Part shown: positions 53,443-62,777 of the stretch, piece by piece
Numbering within the stretch: position 1 is the stretch's first letter
Layout: the number at the start of each line of letters is the position of its first letter
From: Enterococcus termitis
GTDB taxonomy: Bacteria > Bacillota > Bacilli > Lactobacillales > Enterococcaceae
Direction: 5' to 3'
Length of the DNA stretch: 64,000 bases
NCBI RefSeq assembly: GCF_001730305.1
Contig: NZ_MIJY01000034.1
Location: forward strand, 62,001 to 126,000
Position numbers and translations under genes: made by a program
Notes under the pieces: model-generated
The model's input: the letters and a program-made list of their open reading frames with translations, nothing else
The model's database searches: none
What the model was told of the DNA's origin: nothing

Positions 53443-56019
53443 GTGGATAAGAAAATTGCCAATATAAGGATCCAATTACCTGAAATTCGTAGAAACACTA
53501 TAAACCGAAATGAACTGTCACAAAAAATCGAAATTGGCAGCTCAAAAAAGATTATGGTTTTAGAAGCGGGTGCTGGTAAAGGGAAAACTACAGCAATCTG
53601 CTCTTTCCTAACAAAAAAATCTCCTGAAACAGTCAAATGGATCAGTTTAGCTTCAGATTGCAATAGTCTTTCTGTTTTCTGGAGCTATTTAATTGAAATT
53701 TTTCAAGAGAACTTAGGAGAAGTCAAACAAGAATTTCTAGAATTTTTCCGAGTGACCTGTAATAGTGAATCTATTGATGAATTAGTCGTCTACTTTGTAA
53801 ATAGTTTAATTGAAGAGACAGAACTATTTTTGGTTTTAGATGATGTTCATTTAATCGAAAACCCAATTGTCCTCAACTCTTTGGAACAATTTCTCGAGCA
53901 AGCACCAGATTTCATCCATATCATTTTATTAACTAGACAGACATTGACGCTTTATTTAAGCCGCTTTGAAATGGCTGACGAATTAACGTATATCGATGAA
54001 TCTGCCTTCCTTTTATCTGATGAAGAAGCTGATGCTTTTATTCAGTGTACTGCTGGAGAAACCTTAACTTTAAAAGAAAAAAGGGAAATGACTGAAATTG
54101 CCGGAGGCTGGATTGGCGGTTTACAAATGATAACAGCCGCAAAATTACGAAATAATCTTTCTGTTGTAAAACAGATCCAAAAAGAGGACCACCTGCTAAC
54201 TAATTATTTAACGCAAGAAATCTTTCAGCAACTCACCGAAGAAGAACGCTTATTTTTAGTTCAGACAGCTTATTTTCCTTACGCAACAGAAAAATTAACG
54301 AATGCACTTGGACTATCACTTGATTTCAGTTCCACTTTATCAAGATTAGTCAGTAAAAATCTCTTGATCATCTGTACAGATAGTCAACAGCAAGTGTATC
54401 AATATCATCCAATCTTTAAAGAATATTTGATTCGTCTTTTTAAACAACTGCCCTTTCTAAAACAACAAGAATTAAAGCAAAATGCAGCGACCTTTTTCAT
54501 TAAAGAAGAGGATTTTTTTCAAGGCTTTGCCTTACTATTAGAGCTTGAAGACTATGAACAACTGATGGATTTGCTCTTACAACATCAAGAGTCTCTTCGA
54601 ACGCTTTATTTTGTTGGTGAGATTCCGACAGAAATTGCATTAAACAATATAGACTTTTGCTATCAGAAGCTCTTTTACCATTACTCCAATCTAGAGTATG
54701 ATTATTGTTCTCTCTTTTTAGATAAACTAGAAGAAAAATATCCCGACTCTGGCGAAGTTCAAGCAATCAATGATGTTCGTATCCTTTTTGACAATACTCT
54801 GTCACCACTTCAACAAAAGATTACTCACTCTGAAGAAATCCAACAGTTGAAGTTGAATGACTCTTCTAAAGCCTTTATTCTATTAAAAAATGCGATTTTT
54901 TATTATTACCAAGATGACTTTCAACTAACAGTTAATTTTGTGTTGGATGCCTTAAAAATGAACAGAAATTGGGACAACCCTTTTCTAAGTTTTTTTGGTC
55001 GAACATTACTTGCTCAAGCCTTTGAGGAACTTGGAGAACTCAATCAAAGTATACAAATGATGGAAAAAGCAAAACACACATTAGAAGCATTTAGATTAAG
55101 CAAAAAAATAAAGCAAAATTACCTCTTAAGCTTTTACGTAACCATTACAGGGGTCTATTTGAAGCAATTCAATTTGGTGAAAGCAAACCAAATGTTAAGT
55201 GAAATCAGTGACACAAATCAACAAGCGAATGCTCCCTATTGTTATAATTACGCTGAATACCTGTATTTATCCGATGAAATAGAATTAGCTTATTCTGCAG
55301 TGCAAAAGCTGCTCCAGCTTTCTTCCTCTAGTCCAATCAGTCCATTGACTAGAGCTGGTGTATTAAGGTATAGCTTGAAGTATCATCAATTAACCGAGGC
55401 AGAAAAAGATAACTTGATTACCCAATTTCACCAATATCCTGATTATCAAAATTTAAGTAATCGATTATTTTATGCGATGATTTTATTAGATCGTAAAAAC
55501 TACAAAGAAACACTTTTACTAGTCGATGATATTTTAGCTGAAAGCAGAGAAAATAAAATTCATTTTAGAATAATCGATGCAAGTTTACTAAAGATTAAAC
55601 TCTATTTACGTTGGGGAAACTGTAATCCTCGTGTCTTAAAAAACCTTTACCATGAAAGCCTCTATTATGCAGCAACAAATGAAGTTCTTGGTCTTTTTTA
55701 TTATTACAAAGAGGATCTTGCACAGCTGTTCAAAGAATATTCTGAAACATTAACTATAGGTTTAGGTGTAAATGAGCAGCAATTTCACCAACAAGTTTTA
55801 GCGCTTTGTTTGGGTAACAACAACAGTGCCCTTTTAACAGAGCGAGAGCTAGACGTTTTAAAAGAAATCGCCAACGGTAAAAGTAATAAAGAAATTGGCG
55901 AGACGCTTTTTATTTCCCTAGCAACGGTTAAAACACATGTGTTAAATATCTATCGTAAACTAGAAGTTAATTCACGTGTCTTAGCCGTGGAAAAAGGACG
56001 AGAGTTAAGGTTGATTTGA
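53443..56019 (+). CDS. MalT-like LuxR-family regulator (STAND ATPase)
   Basis: 858 residues from a GTG at 53443 with GGGAG upstream; the TTG at 53425 overlaps that site. The N-terminal ATPase has Walker A (EAGAGKGKTTA) and Walker B (LFLVLDDVHLIEN). A long helical TPR-like sensor region follows, and the protein ends in a LuxR/GerE helix-turn-helix (LTERELDVLKEIANGKSNKE, ISLATVKTHVLNIYRKL). This is the MalT/LAL-regulator plan. It lies 48 bp after the exporter permeases on the same strand, so it probably controls them in response to an unknown ligand. Such large activators beside ABC-2 exporters recur in Firmicutes. Confidence 0.9.
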   Translation: MDKKIANIRIQLPEIRRNTINRNELSQKIEIGSSKKIMVLEAGAGKGKTTAICSFLTKKSPETVKWISLASDCNSLSVFWSYLIEIFQENLGEVKQEFLEFFRVTCNSESIDELVVYFVNSLIEETELFLVLDDVHLIENPIVLNSLEQFLEQAPDFIHIILLTRQTLTLYLSRFEMADELTYIDESAFLLSDEEADAFIQCTAGETLTLKEKREMTEIAGGWIGGLQMITAAKLRNNLSVVKQIQKEDHLLTNYLTQEIFQQLTEEERLFLVQTAYFPYATEKLTNALGLSLDFSSTLSRLVSKNLLIICTDSQQQVYQYHPIFKEYLIRLFKQLPFLKQQELKQNAATFFIKEEDFFQGFALLLELEDYEQLMDLLLQHQESLRTLYFVGEIPTEIALNNIDFCYQKLFYHYSNLEYDYCSLFLDKLEEKYPDSGEVQAINDVRILFDNTLSPLQQKITHSEEIQQLKLNDSSKAFILLKNAIFYYYQDDFQLTVNFVLDALKMNRNWDNPFLSFFGRTLLAQAFEELGELNQSIQMMEKAKHTLEAFRLSKKIKQNYLLSFYVTITGVYLKQFNLVKANQMLSEISDTNQQANAPYCYNYAEYLYLSDEIELAYSAVQKLLQLSSSSPISPLTRAGVLRYSLKYHQLTEAEKDNLITQFHQYPDYQNLSNRLFYAMILLDRKNYKETLLLVDDILAESRENKIHFRIIDASLLKIKLYLRWGNCNPRVLKNLYHESLYYAATNEVLGLFYYYKEDLAQLFKEYSETLTIGLGVNEQQFHQQVLALCLGNNNSALLTERELDVLKEIANGKSNKEIGETLFISLATVKTHVLNIYRKLEVNSRVLAVEKGRELRLI

Positions 56020-56402
56020 GAACTGTGCTATGAAAGTGGTTGGCTCCATAGCTTGGAGAAGCTGTAAAAAATAATGATATGACCAGATATATAGTTTATT
56101 GCTCTCTAGAAAATGTTAGTTGTTGCTATGGAGAGGACCGTTTGGAGGTAAATATATTTATAATTTCTTTACTATTCATTGATGAAGATCTAAAAAACGG
56201 GATCACTCAGTTGTTTCCAATATTTGAATACCTGTAGTAGCTTTAGCGCCATTCTTTTTAAAGAAAACAAAAGCCTAGAGGAAATTTCCTCTAGGAATCA
56301 TACTAATCGATTTTTTCTTCACCAACATTAGCTAACAAAGAGCTTTTTAGTGGTGCTTTTTTATAGATTCTCTAATACTCTTTTTCTTACTAAATAGTTT
56401 CT
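56020..56402. other. Gene-free stretch
   Basis: No gene is supported. The region ends with the palindrome at 56274-56295. A weak 9-bp inverted repeat (CTCCATAGC at 56044, GCTATGGAG at 56125) separated by 72 bp has no clear meaning. Confidence 0.5.
56274..56295 (-). terminator. Palindromic terminator after the small membrane protein gene
   Basis: A perfect 22-bp palindrome (CCTAGAGGAAATTTCCTCTAGG) is followed on the minus strand by CTTTTGTTTTC. It lies about 107 bp beyond the stop at 56403. Confidence 0.65.
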
Positions 56403-56720
56403 TTATTTCCCATATTTAATGAAGTGTTTAAGATATTTGTATACTGCAAACATAGAATATACTATCACTATTACAACTACTGGAATGATTAAAAATCTCG
56501 TTTGAATACCAAAAAACATTAAAATATAAACGATTATTAAAAAGCCACCTACAAGAAAAGCAATAGATGAAGCTCCTATTGCACCTTTTTTTTGAACTTC
56601 AATCGGCTTATCTTTAAATGTATTCCCAGCGACTATTCCATACCATTTGCCTCTTCTAAGTTGAATACCAACGATTATTAATAAAAGTCCAATAACAACT
56701 AACATGAACAACACTACCAC
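56403..56720 (-). CDS. Small three-helix membrane protein
   Basis: 105 residues. The order is: helix (VLFMLVVIGLLLIIVGIQLR), short basic-polar loop (RGKWYGIVAGNTFKDKPIEV), two further helices. The layout resembles small DUF3784-type proteins, but the match is weak. It lies directly downstream of the ABC ATPase remnant on the same strand and may be the last intact gene of a former transporter operon. Confidence 0.6.
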   Translation of the reverse strand: MVVLFMLVVIGLLLIIVGIQLRRGKWYGIVAGNTFKDKPIEVQKKGAIGASSIAFLVGGFLIIVYILMFFGIQTRFLIIPVVVIVIVYSMFAVYKYLKHFIKYGK

Positions 56721-56738
56721 TTCCTTTGATCTCTAAAA

Positions 56739-56919
56739 TTAAATTATTTTATTTGCCAATTGATCAAAATAATTATCATGAGCCACGACAAAATAAATTT
56801 TATTTTTTTTGTAGCGGCTAAATATTCAAGTAAATTTTCAATTGACTGTTGATCCAATCCTGAGAATGGTTCATCTAAAATCATTATTTCCTTATCTCTA
56901 ACAAAGGCTCTCATTAAAT
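56739..56919 (-). pseudogene. ABC transporter ATPase remnant with frameshift
   Basis: The minus strand reads KINLMRAFVRDKEIMILDE, then PFSGLD: the part of an ABC ATPase after the signature, with Walker B. A missing base in a run of eight A residues shifts the frame. In the other frame the sequence goes on NKIYFVVAHDNYFDQLANK with the H-loop histidine and a stop at 56739. The upstream half is lost at the junction with the IS256 fragment. Confidence 0.8.
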
Positions 56920-57147
56920 TTATTTTTTAAGTGTTTTATTTCCATAACCATTTCGGCACTTAACATGTTCTTTGAGGTCTTTAGAATGAGGTCCATATCC
57001 CAAATGATTGTTTAATTCTTCCTGCAGCATTTTCTCAAATAAGGGCCAAATACATCTTTTAAGGCATCTTGCATGTCATCTACAGATTCAGGTTGATAAG
57101 CGTTTAAAATGGTTTTCAGCATCAGGATTTCTTTTCTTTCTAGCCAT
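56920..57147 (-). pseudogene. IS256-family transposase N-terminal fragment
   Basis: The minus strand begins MARKKRNPDAE; then, in a different frame, ILNAYQPESVDDMQDALKD, FGPYLRKMLQEELNNHLGYG and RNGYGNKTLKK before a stop. These are typical of the start of IS256/mutator-type transposases. One frameshift near codon 12 and loss of the catalytic DDE part make it inactive. The cut end runs straight into the ABC ATPase remnant, so the insertion sits in that gene. Confidence 0.8.
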
Positions 57148-57184
57148 AATAAAATCACATTTTAGCTTCATTTTAAAAAATAAA

Positions 57185-57232
57185 AACTGTGAAGCAACCA
57201 CCTACCTAGGATTAGTGGTTACTTACACAGTT
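57185..57232. repeat. Hairpin near the IS256 remnant start
   Basis: The imperfect arms AACTGTG..GCAACCAC / GTGGTTACTTACACAGTT enclose a 13-nt loop. The position about 40-85 bp before the transposase ATG suits an IS256 end with transcription-shielding hairpin, but the other IS end is missing. Confidence 0.45.
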
Positions 57233-57319
57233 AATATTACACTCTATATGAGAGCATTTCTAGCGTTTACTTTATATCTATTCCGTTTATTTGAGTAACC
57301 AATACTATTCTATCTTCTT

Positions 57320-57730
57320 TTATGCTTGATAAACCATAATTATTGTAACTTTCTCCTGTATTCTCAACTGTTGCAGTTTCCATAAATTATTTTTGATGCT
57401 TCCAAGCTTATAGCGAATGACTCCTAATGTTTTTTCTTCATCTTCAAGTGTCATACCAATTGATTGAAAGTACGGAAAATAGCTAACGTCTCCCTCAGTC
57501 GAATATTCTTTGAAAAGGGCTTGAATAACGAGATCTATTCTTTCAGAAAAATAACATGTCTTGTCTATACTTTTTTGAAACTGTAAAGGAACAGACAACG
57601 GCTCTTTTGTAGAAATTTTTTTGACCTCTTTATTTATTTCAATCTCTGAAGTAACATCACCCATGGTCAAGTATAGCTTCATTTTAGATTCTGCCTTTTT
57701 TGATTTTCCGCTCATAGCTGCTTCCTTCAT
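57320..57730 (-). CDS. Hypothetical protein
   Basis: 136 residues, charged, soluble. A Ser/Lys-rich start precedes beta-strand-like MKLYLTMGDVTSEIEINKEV and helices. No family was recognised. The ATG at 57730 has AAAGGA close by; a second ATG at codon 6 with AAGGA is equally good. It sits between IS and aldo/keto reductase remnants, so it may be recently acquired or decaying. Confidence 0.45.
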   Translation of the reverse strand: MKEAAMSGKSKKAESKMKLYLTMGDVTSEIEINKEVKKISTKEPLSVPLQFQKSIDKTCYFSERIDLVIQALFKEYSTEGDVSYFPYFQSIGMTLEDEEKTLGVIRYKLGSIKNNLWKLQQLRIQEKVTIIMVYQA

Positions 57731-57743
57731 TTCCTTTTATGAA

Positions 57744-58284
<541 letters not shown>

Positions 58285-58326
58285 TCACTTCATAGTAAGA
58301 AAAAAATTTTTTATATGTTTCTTGAA

Positions 58327-59019
58327 TTACTTGGTTCCCTCAAAATTTGCTAACCATTCTTGAACCAAGGCTTGCGACTGGCTCACATCATTTCTCGAAA
58401 CAGTAAAGCTGCTTAACTCAACGGTTGCATCTGGTTCTAAACCACGAATAATCTCCTCGGTATTTGCAAAACCACTGCCACCATGTGTAGAAAATAAAAT
58501 GATTGTTTTTCCTGAGAAATCCTCTTCTTCAAAAAAACTATATACTGGCATCGGCAAATCTGACCACCAGATAGGATAGCCAATAAAAATTGTATCGTAA
58601 TTTTCCAGATTTTCTATGGAAGCTTTCAGCTTCGGACGCATATTTTCTGCTTTTTCCTTTTCCGCTTGATCCACTAATTCATCATGATCTCCCGGATAGT
58701 CATCCACACTTTCAATCTGATACATATCACTTTTGATGCTTCTTGCAATCCAGGTTGCAACTTGCTCTGTATTCCCTAAAATTTCGCCAGCTTCAGTCAC
58801 TCGGCTCGCACCAGCAACTGCATCCATACCATCTGATTCTGGTTCAGAAAAATAGGCGACTAAAACATTGCCGTACTCTTTATCCATTGAAACCTCTGCC
58901 GATACTTCCGATGGTTGATTCGTATCGAGAGTTGTCAAAGAATTGTTGGCTTGATCGGACTGACAGCCAGATAAAATGAAGCTAATCATCACACTCAATA
59001 GAATAATGTTTTTTTTCAT
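58327..59019 (-). CDS. Flavodoxin-like lipoprotein (1)
   Basis: 230 residues. A signal peptide with lipobox LSGCQ (Cys19) is followed by a flavodoxin fold: LVAYFSEPES (phosphate loop region), NTEQVATWIA, IFIGYPIWWSDLPMPVYSF and FSTHGGSGFANTEE. It is expected to bind FMN outside the cell membrane. It lies 20 bp after its paralogue on the same strand. Extracellular flavodoxins may take part in extracellular electron flow or quinone reduction; this is inference. Confidence 0.85.
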   Translation of the reverse strand: MKKNIILLSVMISFILSGCQSDQANNSLTTLDTNQPSEVSAEVSMDKEYGNVLVAYFSEPESDGMDAVAGASRVTEAGEILGNTEQVATWIARSIKSDMYQIESVDDYPGDHDELVDQAEKEKAENMRPKLKASIENLENYDTIFIGYPIWWSDLPMPVYSFFEEEDFSGKTIILFSTHGGSGFANTEEIIRGLEPDATVELSSFTVSRNDVSQSQALVQEWLANFEGTK

Positions 59020-59039
59020 AGATTCTCTCCTTATTATTT

Positions 59040-59750
59040 TTAATTTTTATTCATCCAAGCAGCTACCTTTTCTTGATTCGCTAACAATTCTTCATCCTGT
59101 ATACTTAAACTTTCCGCTAGTTTTGCATTCGCAACCAACTCAGAAATTTTAGTTAATGAATCTCCCTCACCATATCCTGCATTTGTAGAGAATGGATAAA
59201 TCGTTTTATTCGATAAGTTTGTTCCGTTTGTTAGTAGAAAAGACATCATCGGATTAGATAGTGTCATTGCCCAAATTTGATACCCTAAATAAATCGTGTC
59301 ATATTGTGACAAATCTGGAATATCTGTACTGATTTCTGGAAACTCCTGATTCTCTCTTTCTTCATTCGCACGATCGACAGAAGCTTCATAATCAGCTGGA
59401 TAAGGATTTACGACTGATAATTCCAACATATCCGCACCATTTTGGTTATGAATCATTCTAGCGAGATTTTCTGTGTTCCCACTTCTGGAAAAGTAAATGA
59501 TTATACTTGTTGCCTCTTCTGTTAAAATTCTGGTAGCTTCTTCATTGGCGTTCGTATCGTTTCCATCTGAAATGGCCTCCCTCCCATATTCGGTTTCTTT
59601 GAGTGGTAAATTATTTCCAGAACGACTTGCTACATTACTACTATCTGAACGATTATTCAACATGGAACTTTCTTCACTTCTTTCATTTAGTTGACATCCT
59701 GTGAGAAGCAAGCTTACAGCGAAACTGCTAATTATTATTATCCACTTCAT
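59040..59750 (-). CDS. Flavodoxin-like lipoprotein (2)
   Basis: 236 residues. Lipobox LTGCQ (Cys19), a Ser/Asn-rich linker, then the flavodoxin domain: IIIYFSRSGNTENLARMIHN (a full phosphate loop TxxSGNTE-like), DTIYLGYQIWAMTLSNPMMS, FSTNAGYGEGDSLTKI. It is the better-preserved FMN-binding copy of the two. It is followed by the other lipoprotein in the same operon and preceded by the NAD(P)-binding gene. Confidence 0.87.
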   Translation of the reverse strand: MKWIIIISSFAVSLLLTGCQLNERSEESSMLNNRSDSSNVASRSGNNLPLKETEYGREAISDGNDTNANEEATRILTEEATSIIIYFSRSGNTENLARMIHNQNGADMLELSVVNPYPADYEASVDRANEERENQEFPEISTDIPDLSQYDTIYLGYQIWAMTLSNPMMSFLLTNGTNLSNKTIYPFSTNAGYGEGDSLTKISELVANAKLAESLSIQDEELLANQEKVAAWMNKN

Positions 59751-59798
59751 TCACATAACTCCTTTTCAAGTTGAATATACTATTCATTAGCCAATTGA

Positions 59799-60446
59799 TC
59801 AGTAAAATGACGGTTTCGCTAATTTTTCAGAACCAGGCTCGTATACCCCAAGACTTTGATTAGAGAACTGATTATCTTTAGCTGCCAAGATATCACTGAC
59901 TAATCGAGCAACTGCTTGTCTCGTTACTTCGGCACCCACAAAAGGTTCTCCTTTCAGCGTATATGCATAGTCCTCGTTTCCTTGCTCGTTATACAACCAA
60001 GTTAATCGTAAGAGTGTATAGTCAACTCCAGATTCTTCAATTAATTTAGCAGAATCTTTTTGGTCTTGGTAACGGCGGCTATTGCCTAACATTTGTTGAT
60101 TCCAGCGACCAAATGCGCCTGAAACTTCATCATAAATACCTAAAACTGTAGCACTAATAATCCTTTTTACGCCAGTTTCTTCCATAATTTCTAAAATCGT
60201 CGTAATTGCTTTGGGATCCCCCATATCATTTAGATAAACAGCTTCAACTCCCTGCATCGCTTTTGTCAAAGATGAACGATTTGAAAAATCTCCATCTACC
60301 GTTTGTTCTCTTTCTGAATCAAGTGGAGTAATTCTTTTAGCTGCATTTCTTGCATATAGAACCAGCTCATTTTCTGTTTCTAGAATCTGGTTACGTTCAA
60401 TCATTTTCGAAATTTGTCCCGCAGCACCTAAGATTAATATCTTCAT
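59799..60446 (-). CDS. NAD(P)-binding NmrA/SDR-like protein
   Basis: 215 residues. The N-terminal ILGAAGQISKMI is the dinucleotide-binding loop. RIISATVLGIYDEV and DYTLLRLTWLYN fit the atypical short-chain dehydrogenase/NmrA group, and no classical YxxxK pair is evident. It may be an oxidoreductase or redox sensor. The promoter upstream has a 19-bp spacer with dyad, of the MerR-activated kind, and drives the flavodoxin genes as well. Confidence 0.85.
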   Translation of the reverse strand: MKILILGAAGQISKMIERNQILETENELVLYARNAAKRITPLDSEREQTVDGDFSNRSSLTKAMQGVEAVYLNDMGDPKAITTILEIMEETGVKRIISATVLGIYDEVSGAFGRWNQQMLGNSRRYQDQKDSAKLIEESGVDYTLLRLTWLYNEQGNEDYAYTLKGEPFVGAEVTRQAVARLVSDILAAKDNQFSNQSLGVYEPGSEKLAKPSFY

Positions 60447-60477
60447 CTTTTCTCCTCTTTTCTTTTTCTATGATAAA

Positions 60478-60508
60478 AGCATAAACTATGAAGTGGACTT
60501 TAAGGCAA
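60478..60508 (-). promoter_or_regulatory. MerR-type promoter (19-bp spacer) before the NmrA/flavodoxin genes
   Basis: On the minus strand TTGCCT (60508-60503), 19 bp, TATGCT (60483-60478). The spacer contains AAGT-CC-ACTT. The same -35, spacing and -10 recur at 62054-62024. MerR-family proteins activate promoters with such over-long spacers by DNA distortion. Confidence 0.75.
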
Positions 60509-60610
60509 GTAAAAATAATCTTAATCGTTTTTCACCTTAAGCTTTGATAAACTTCATATCTGATCTACAAAAAAAGAACAGCCTAATAAAACTGTCCTCT
60601 TCGCTATTTA

Positions 60611-60970
60611 TCAATAGTTGATACGTGTATAAGAAAATGAGATTAGTTCCAACTTATCCTTGTTTTCCGTATAAACTTCTGTCACTACAAAAGGATTTAT
60701 AACCTCTTCTCCACCTACTATTGCCGTGAGTTTCACTTTGTTTAACAGAACAATCACTGAATCGAACGGATGAATAGTATGCTCCTCAAATACAACATCT
60801 TTATAAATAATTCTCTCAGATTTTATCACTTCAATTTCTTCATCCCTCGTTAAGGTCACGCCCATATGCACGAAAATTGGCTCTGAATGGATGTACTCTT
60901 TTAGAGCAGTGGAATCCATTTCTTTTAATCCTTGCCAGATTTTTTTAGATAGATCTTCTACATTTTCCAT
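60611..60970 (-). CDS. NTF2-like/SnoaL-type small protein
   Basis: 119 residues, cone-fold type: an N-terminal helix pair (EDLSKKIWQGLKEMDSTALK, EYIHSEPIFVHMG) is followed by strands (FEEHTIHPFDSVIVLLNKVK, VTEVYTENKDKLELISFSYT). It belongs to the nuclear transport factor 2 superfamily of small enzymes or binding proteins. It lies between the reductase and NmrA-like genes, in the same orientation and probably in the reductase transcript. Confidence 0.8.
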   Translation of the reverse strand: MENVEDLSKKIWQGLKEMDSTALKEYIHSEPIFVHMGVTLTRDEEIEVIKSERIIYKDVVFEEHTIHPFDSVIVLLNKVKLTAIVGGEEVINPFVVTEVYTENKDKLELISFSYTRINY

Positions 60971-61010
60971 ACAATTCCTTCTCTCTTTTCATCATTATCA
61001 TATGTTCACC

Positions 61011-61991
61011 TTACAAGCCTACTCGTTTTGCTAATTCTGGTGTATAACGATTGCCGATAATTTGAATTTGATCAGCTGCCTTTGTCAAAGCAGTCACTTC
61101 TTCCATTGATAAATGAATTGTCGCAGCATCCATATTTTCTTTCACACGATTTATTTTTGTCGTGCCGGGAATCGGAACAATCCATGATTTTTGAGCAAGC
61201 AGCCAAGCTAATGAAATTTGTGCTGGTGTAGCATTCCTTCTAGTAGCGAATTCCTCAATCACTTCTACTAGCTTTTGATTGGCTATCATCGCTTCCTTTT
61301 GAAAGCGCGGCAACGCATTGCGGCCATCGCCAACATCGAACTTCGTCTCTGTTGTAATTTTCCCGGTTAAAAATCCTTTCCCTAATGGACTAAATGGCAC
61401 AAATCCAATCTTTAGTTCTTCTAATGTTGGTATCAATTCGATTTCTGGCTCTCTTGTCCATAAAGAATATTCACTTTCTACAGCAGTCAATGGCTCAATA
61501 GCATGCGCTTTTCGAATCGTTTTTACTCCTGCTTCTGAAAGTCCCCAGTGCTTCACCTTACCTGCCTTGATTAATTTTTGCATTGTTAGAGCTACTTCTT
61601 CAATAGGAACATTAGGATCAACTCGGTGCAAATAATACAAATCAATCGCTTCAATATTCAAACGCTTTAATGAACCTTCCACTGATTTAATGAGTTCTTC
61701 TGGTCGACCATCTACTACTTGTTTCCCATTGATGATTTTGATACCACCCTTTGTTGCAATCGTCACCTTGTCCTTATAGGGAGCTAAAGCTTCTCCCAGC
61801 AGTTCCTCATTGGTGAATGGTCCATACACTTCTGCAGTATCAAAAAAACGTTCTCCTAACTCAACAGATTCCCGCAAGACTTTTACCATTTGTGCTTTGT
61901 CAGGTATTTCACCATAAGCATAGCTCATTCCCATAGTTCCAAGCCCAATTTCTGAAACAGATAAATCTTTTCCAAGTTTTCGTTCATTCAT
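61011..61991 (-). CDS. Aldo/keto reductase
   Basis: 326 residues, a full (beta/alpha)8 reductase. The catalytic Asp/Tyr are in FFDTAEVYGPFTNEE, Lys in VTIATKGGI and His in LYYLHRVDP. The NADPH-binding end reads IPGTTKINRVKENMDA. It is close to the AKR13-type or YhdN-like plant/bacterial reductases acting on reactive carbonyls. It begins a transcript controlled by a 19-bp-spacer promoter, consistent with carbonyl or electrophile stress induction. Confidence 0.92.
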   Translation of the reverse strand: MNERKLGKDLSVSEIGLGTMGMSYAYGEIPDKAQMVKVLRESVELGERFFDTAEVYGPFTNEELLGEALAPYKDKVTIATKGGIKIINGKQVVDGRPEELIKSVEGSLKRLNIEAIDLYYLHRVDPNVPIEEVALTMQKLIKAGKVKHWGLSEAGVKTIRKAHAIEPLTAVESEYSLWTREPEIELIPTLEELKIGFVPFSPLGKGFLTGKITTETKFDVGDGRNALPRFQKEAMIANQKLVEVIEEFATRRNATPAQISLAWLLAQKSWIVPIPGTTKINRVKENMDAATIHLSMEEVTALTKAADQIQIIGNRYTPELAKRVGL

Positions 61992-62023
61992 TTGAACGCA
62001 CCTCCATTGTTTTGTTTATGTGA

Positions 62024-62054
62024 AGCATACAGTATGAAGTGCACTTCAAGGCAA
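62024..62054 (-). promoter_or_regulatory. MerR-type promoter (19-bp spacer) before the aldo/keto reductase
   Basis: On the minus strand TTGCCT (62054-62049), 19 bp, TATGCT (62029-62024). The spacer contains the perfect 14-bp palindrome TGAAGTGCACTTCA. It is nearly identical to the site at 60508-60478. Confidence 0.78.
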
Positions 62055-62150
62055 GCGAAAGCTAGTTTTTTGTTTAGTTTGAAATTGAGCTTGTAGTTTA
62101 GATTTGCATAGCCATAAGAAATGTAAAATACTCAAGTTTTGAGCATTAGA

Positions 62151-62190
62151 AAAAGCTAGGAACGCTGCTAGATAGGCATTCCTAGCTTTT
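62151..62190 (+). terminator. Orphan terminator-like hairpin
   Basis: Perfect 12-bp arms are followed by ATTTTG. No plus-strand gene precedes it and the minus-strand reductase starts on its far side, so the gene it once ended is probably lost. Confidence 0.6.
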
Positions 62191-62718
62191 ATTTTGTTAC
62201 TAGCCGACAGACCCTTCCAATACCAATTTTTGATTGAGATAGATTGAAATATCAGTCATATTAAGGATTTTAGGTAATTAGGAAATTTAAATATTCCAAT
62301 GCATTTTATTGATTTTGAAGTCAACCAGCGTAAGTTTCGGTGTATAAAACATGACTTTCGTGGACGAACGTTTGGTAAGTATTTCTGACTTAGATCTTAT
62401 TGGTGCAAATAAGTAGAATGATCTAACTTGTCCCTCAAGGTTAACTTGGAGAAGAACCTCAATTACTCATCAACCTACAAGCCACTTCTGTCACTTTTTC
62501 TATGTAGCGCAAATACAACATACATACACAGAACAATAGCTCACAAAATAATAGCCTGAAAACATCAAAATAGAAACTTCTAAAAAGTAATAAAATAAAA
62601 TTTAATGACAATAAAGCTATTCACTCTACACAATTAAAAGAATAAAAACGTCCATAATACAAGAAGAAAATAACAAAGCTCTCAATTACTTATATTTTGT
62701 TATTTGTTTTTTACTTAT

Positions 62719-62748
62719 TGAAATTTAATATCAATTTGTAGTAAAATG
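62719..62748 (+). promoter_or_regulatory. Promoter of the LXG module
   Basis: TTGAAA (62719-62724), 18 bp, TAAAAT (62743-62748), 29 bp before the ATG at 62778. Confidence 0.6.
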
Positions 62749-62777
62749 AAGTATAGATACTAGAAGGAGTGTGTACA

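Larger units (their letters stand above)
62062..62777. other. Gene-free stretch before the LXG module
   Basis: No gene is supported over about 700 bp, which is AT-rich and stop-laden on both strands. It contains a perfect 12-bp hairpin (AAAAGCTAGGAA / TTCCTAGCTTTT, 62151-62190) with no neighbouring gene to serve, and the promoter of the LXG module at 62719-62748. It may hold relics of a removed gene. Confidence 0.5.

Noticed and set aside
56044-56133. 9-bp inverted repeat CTCCATAGC / GCTATGGAG as an IS end pair
   Set aside because: Only 72 bp lie between the arms, with no transposase sequence and no target duplication visible.
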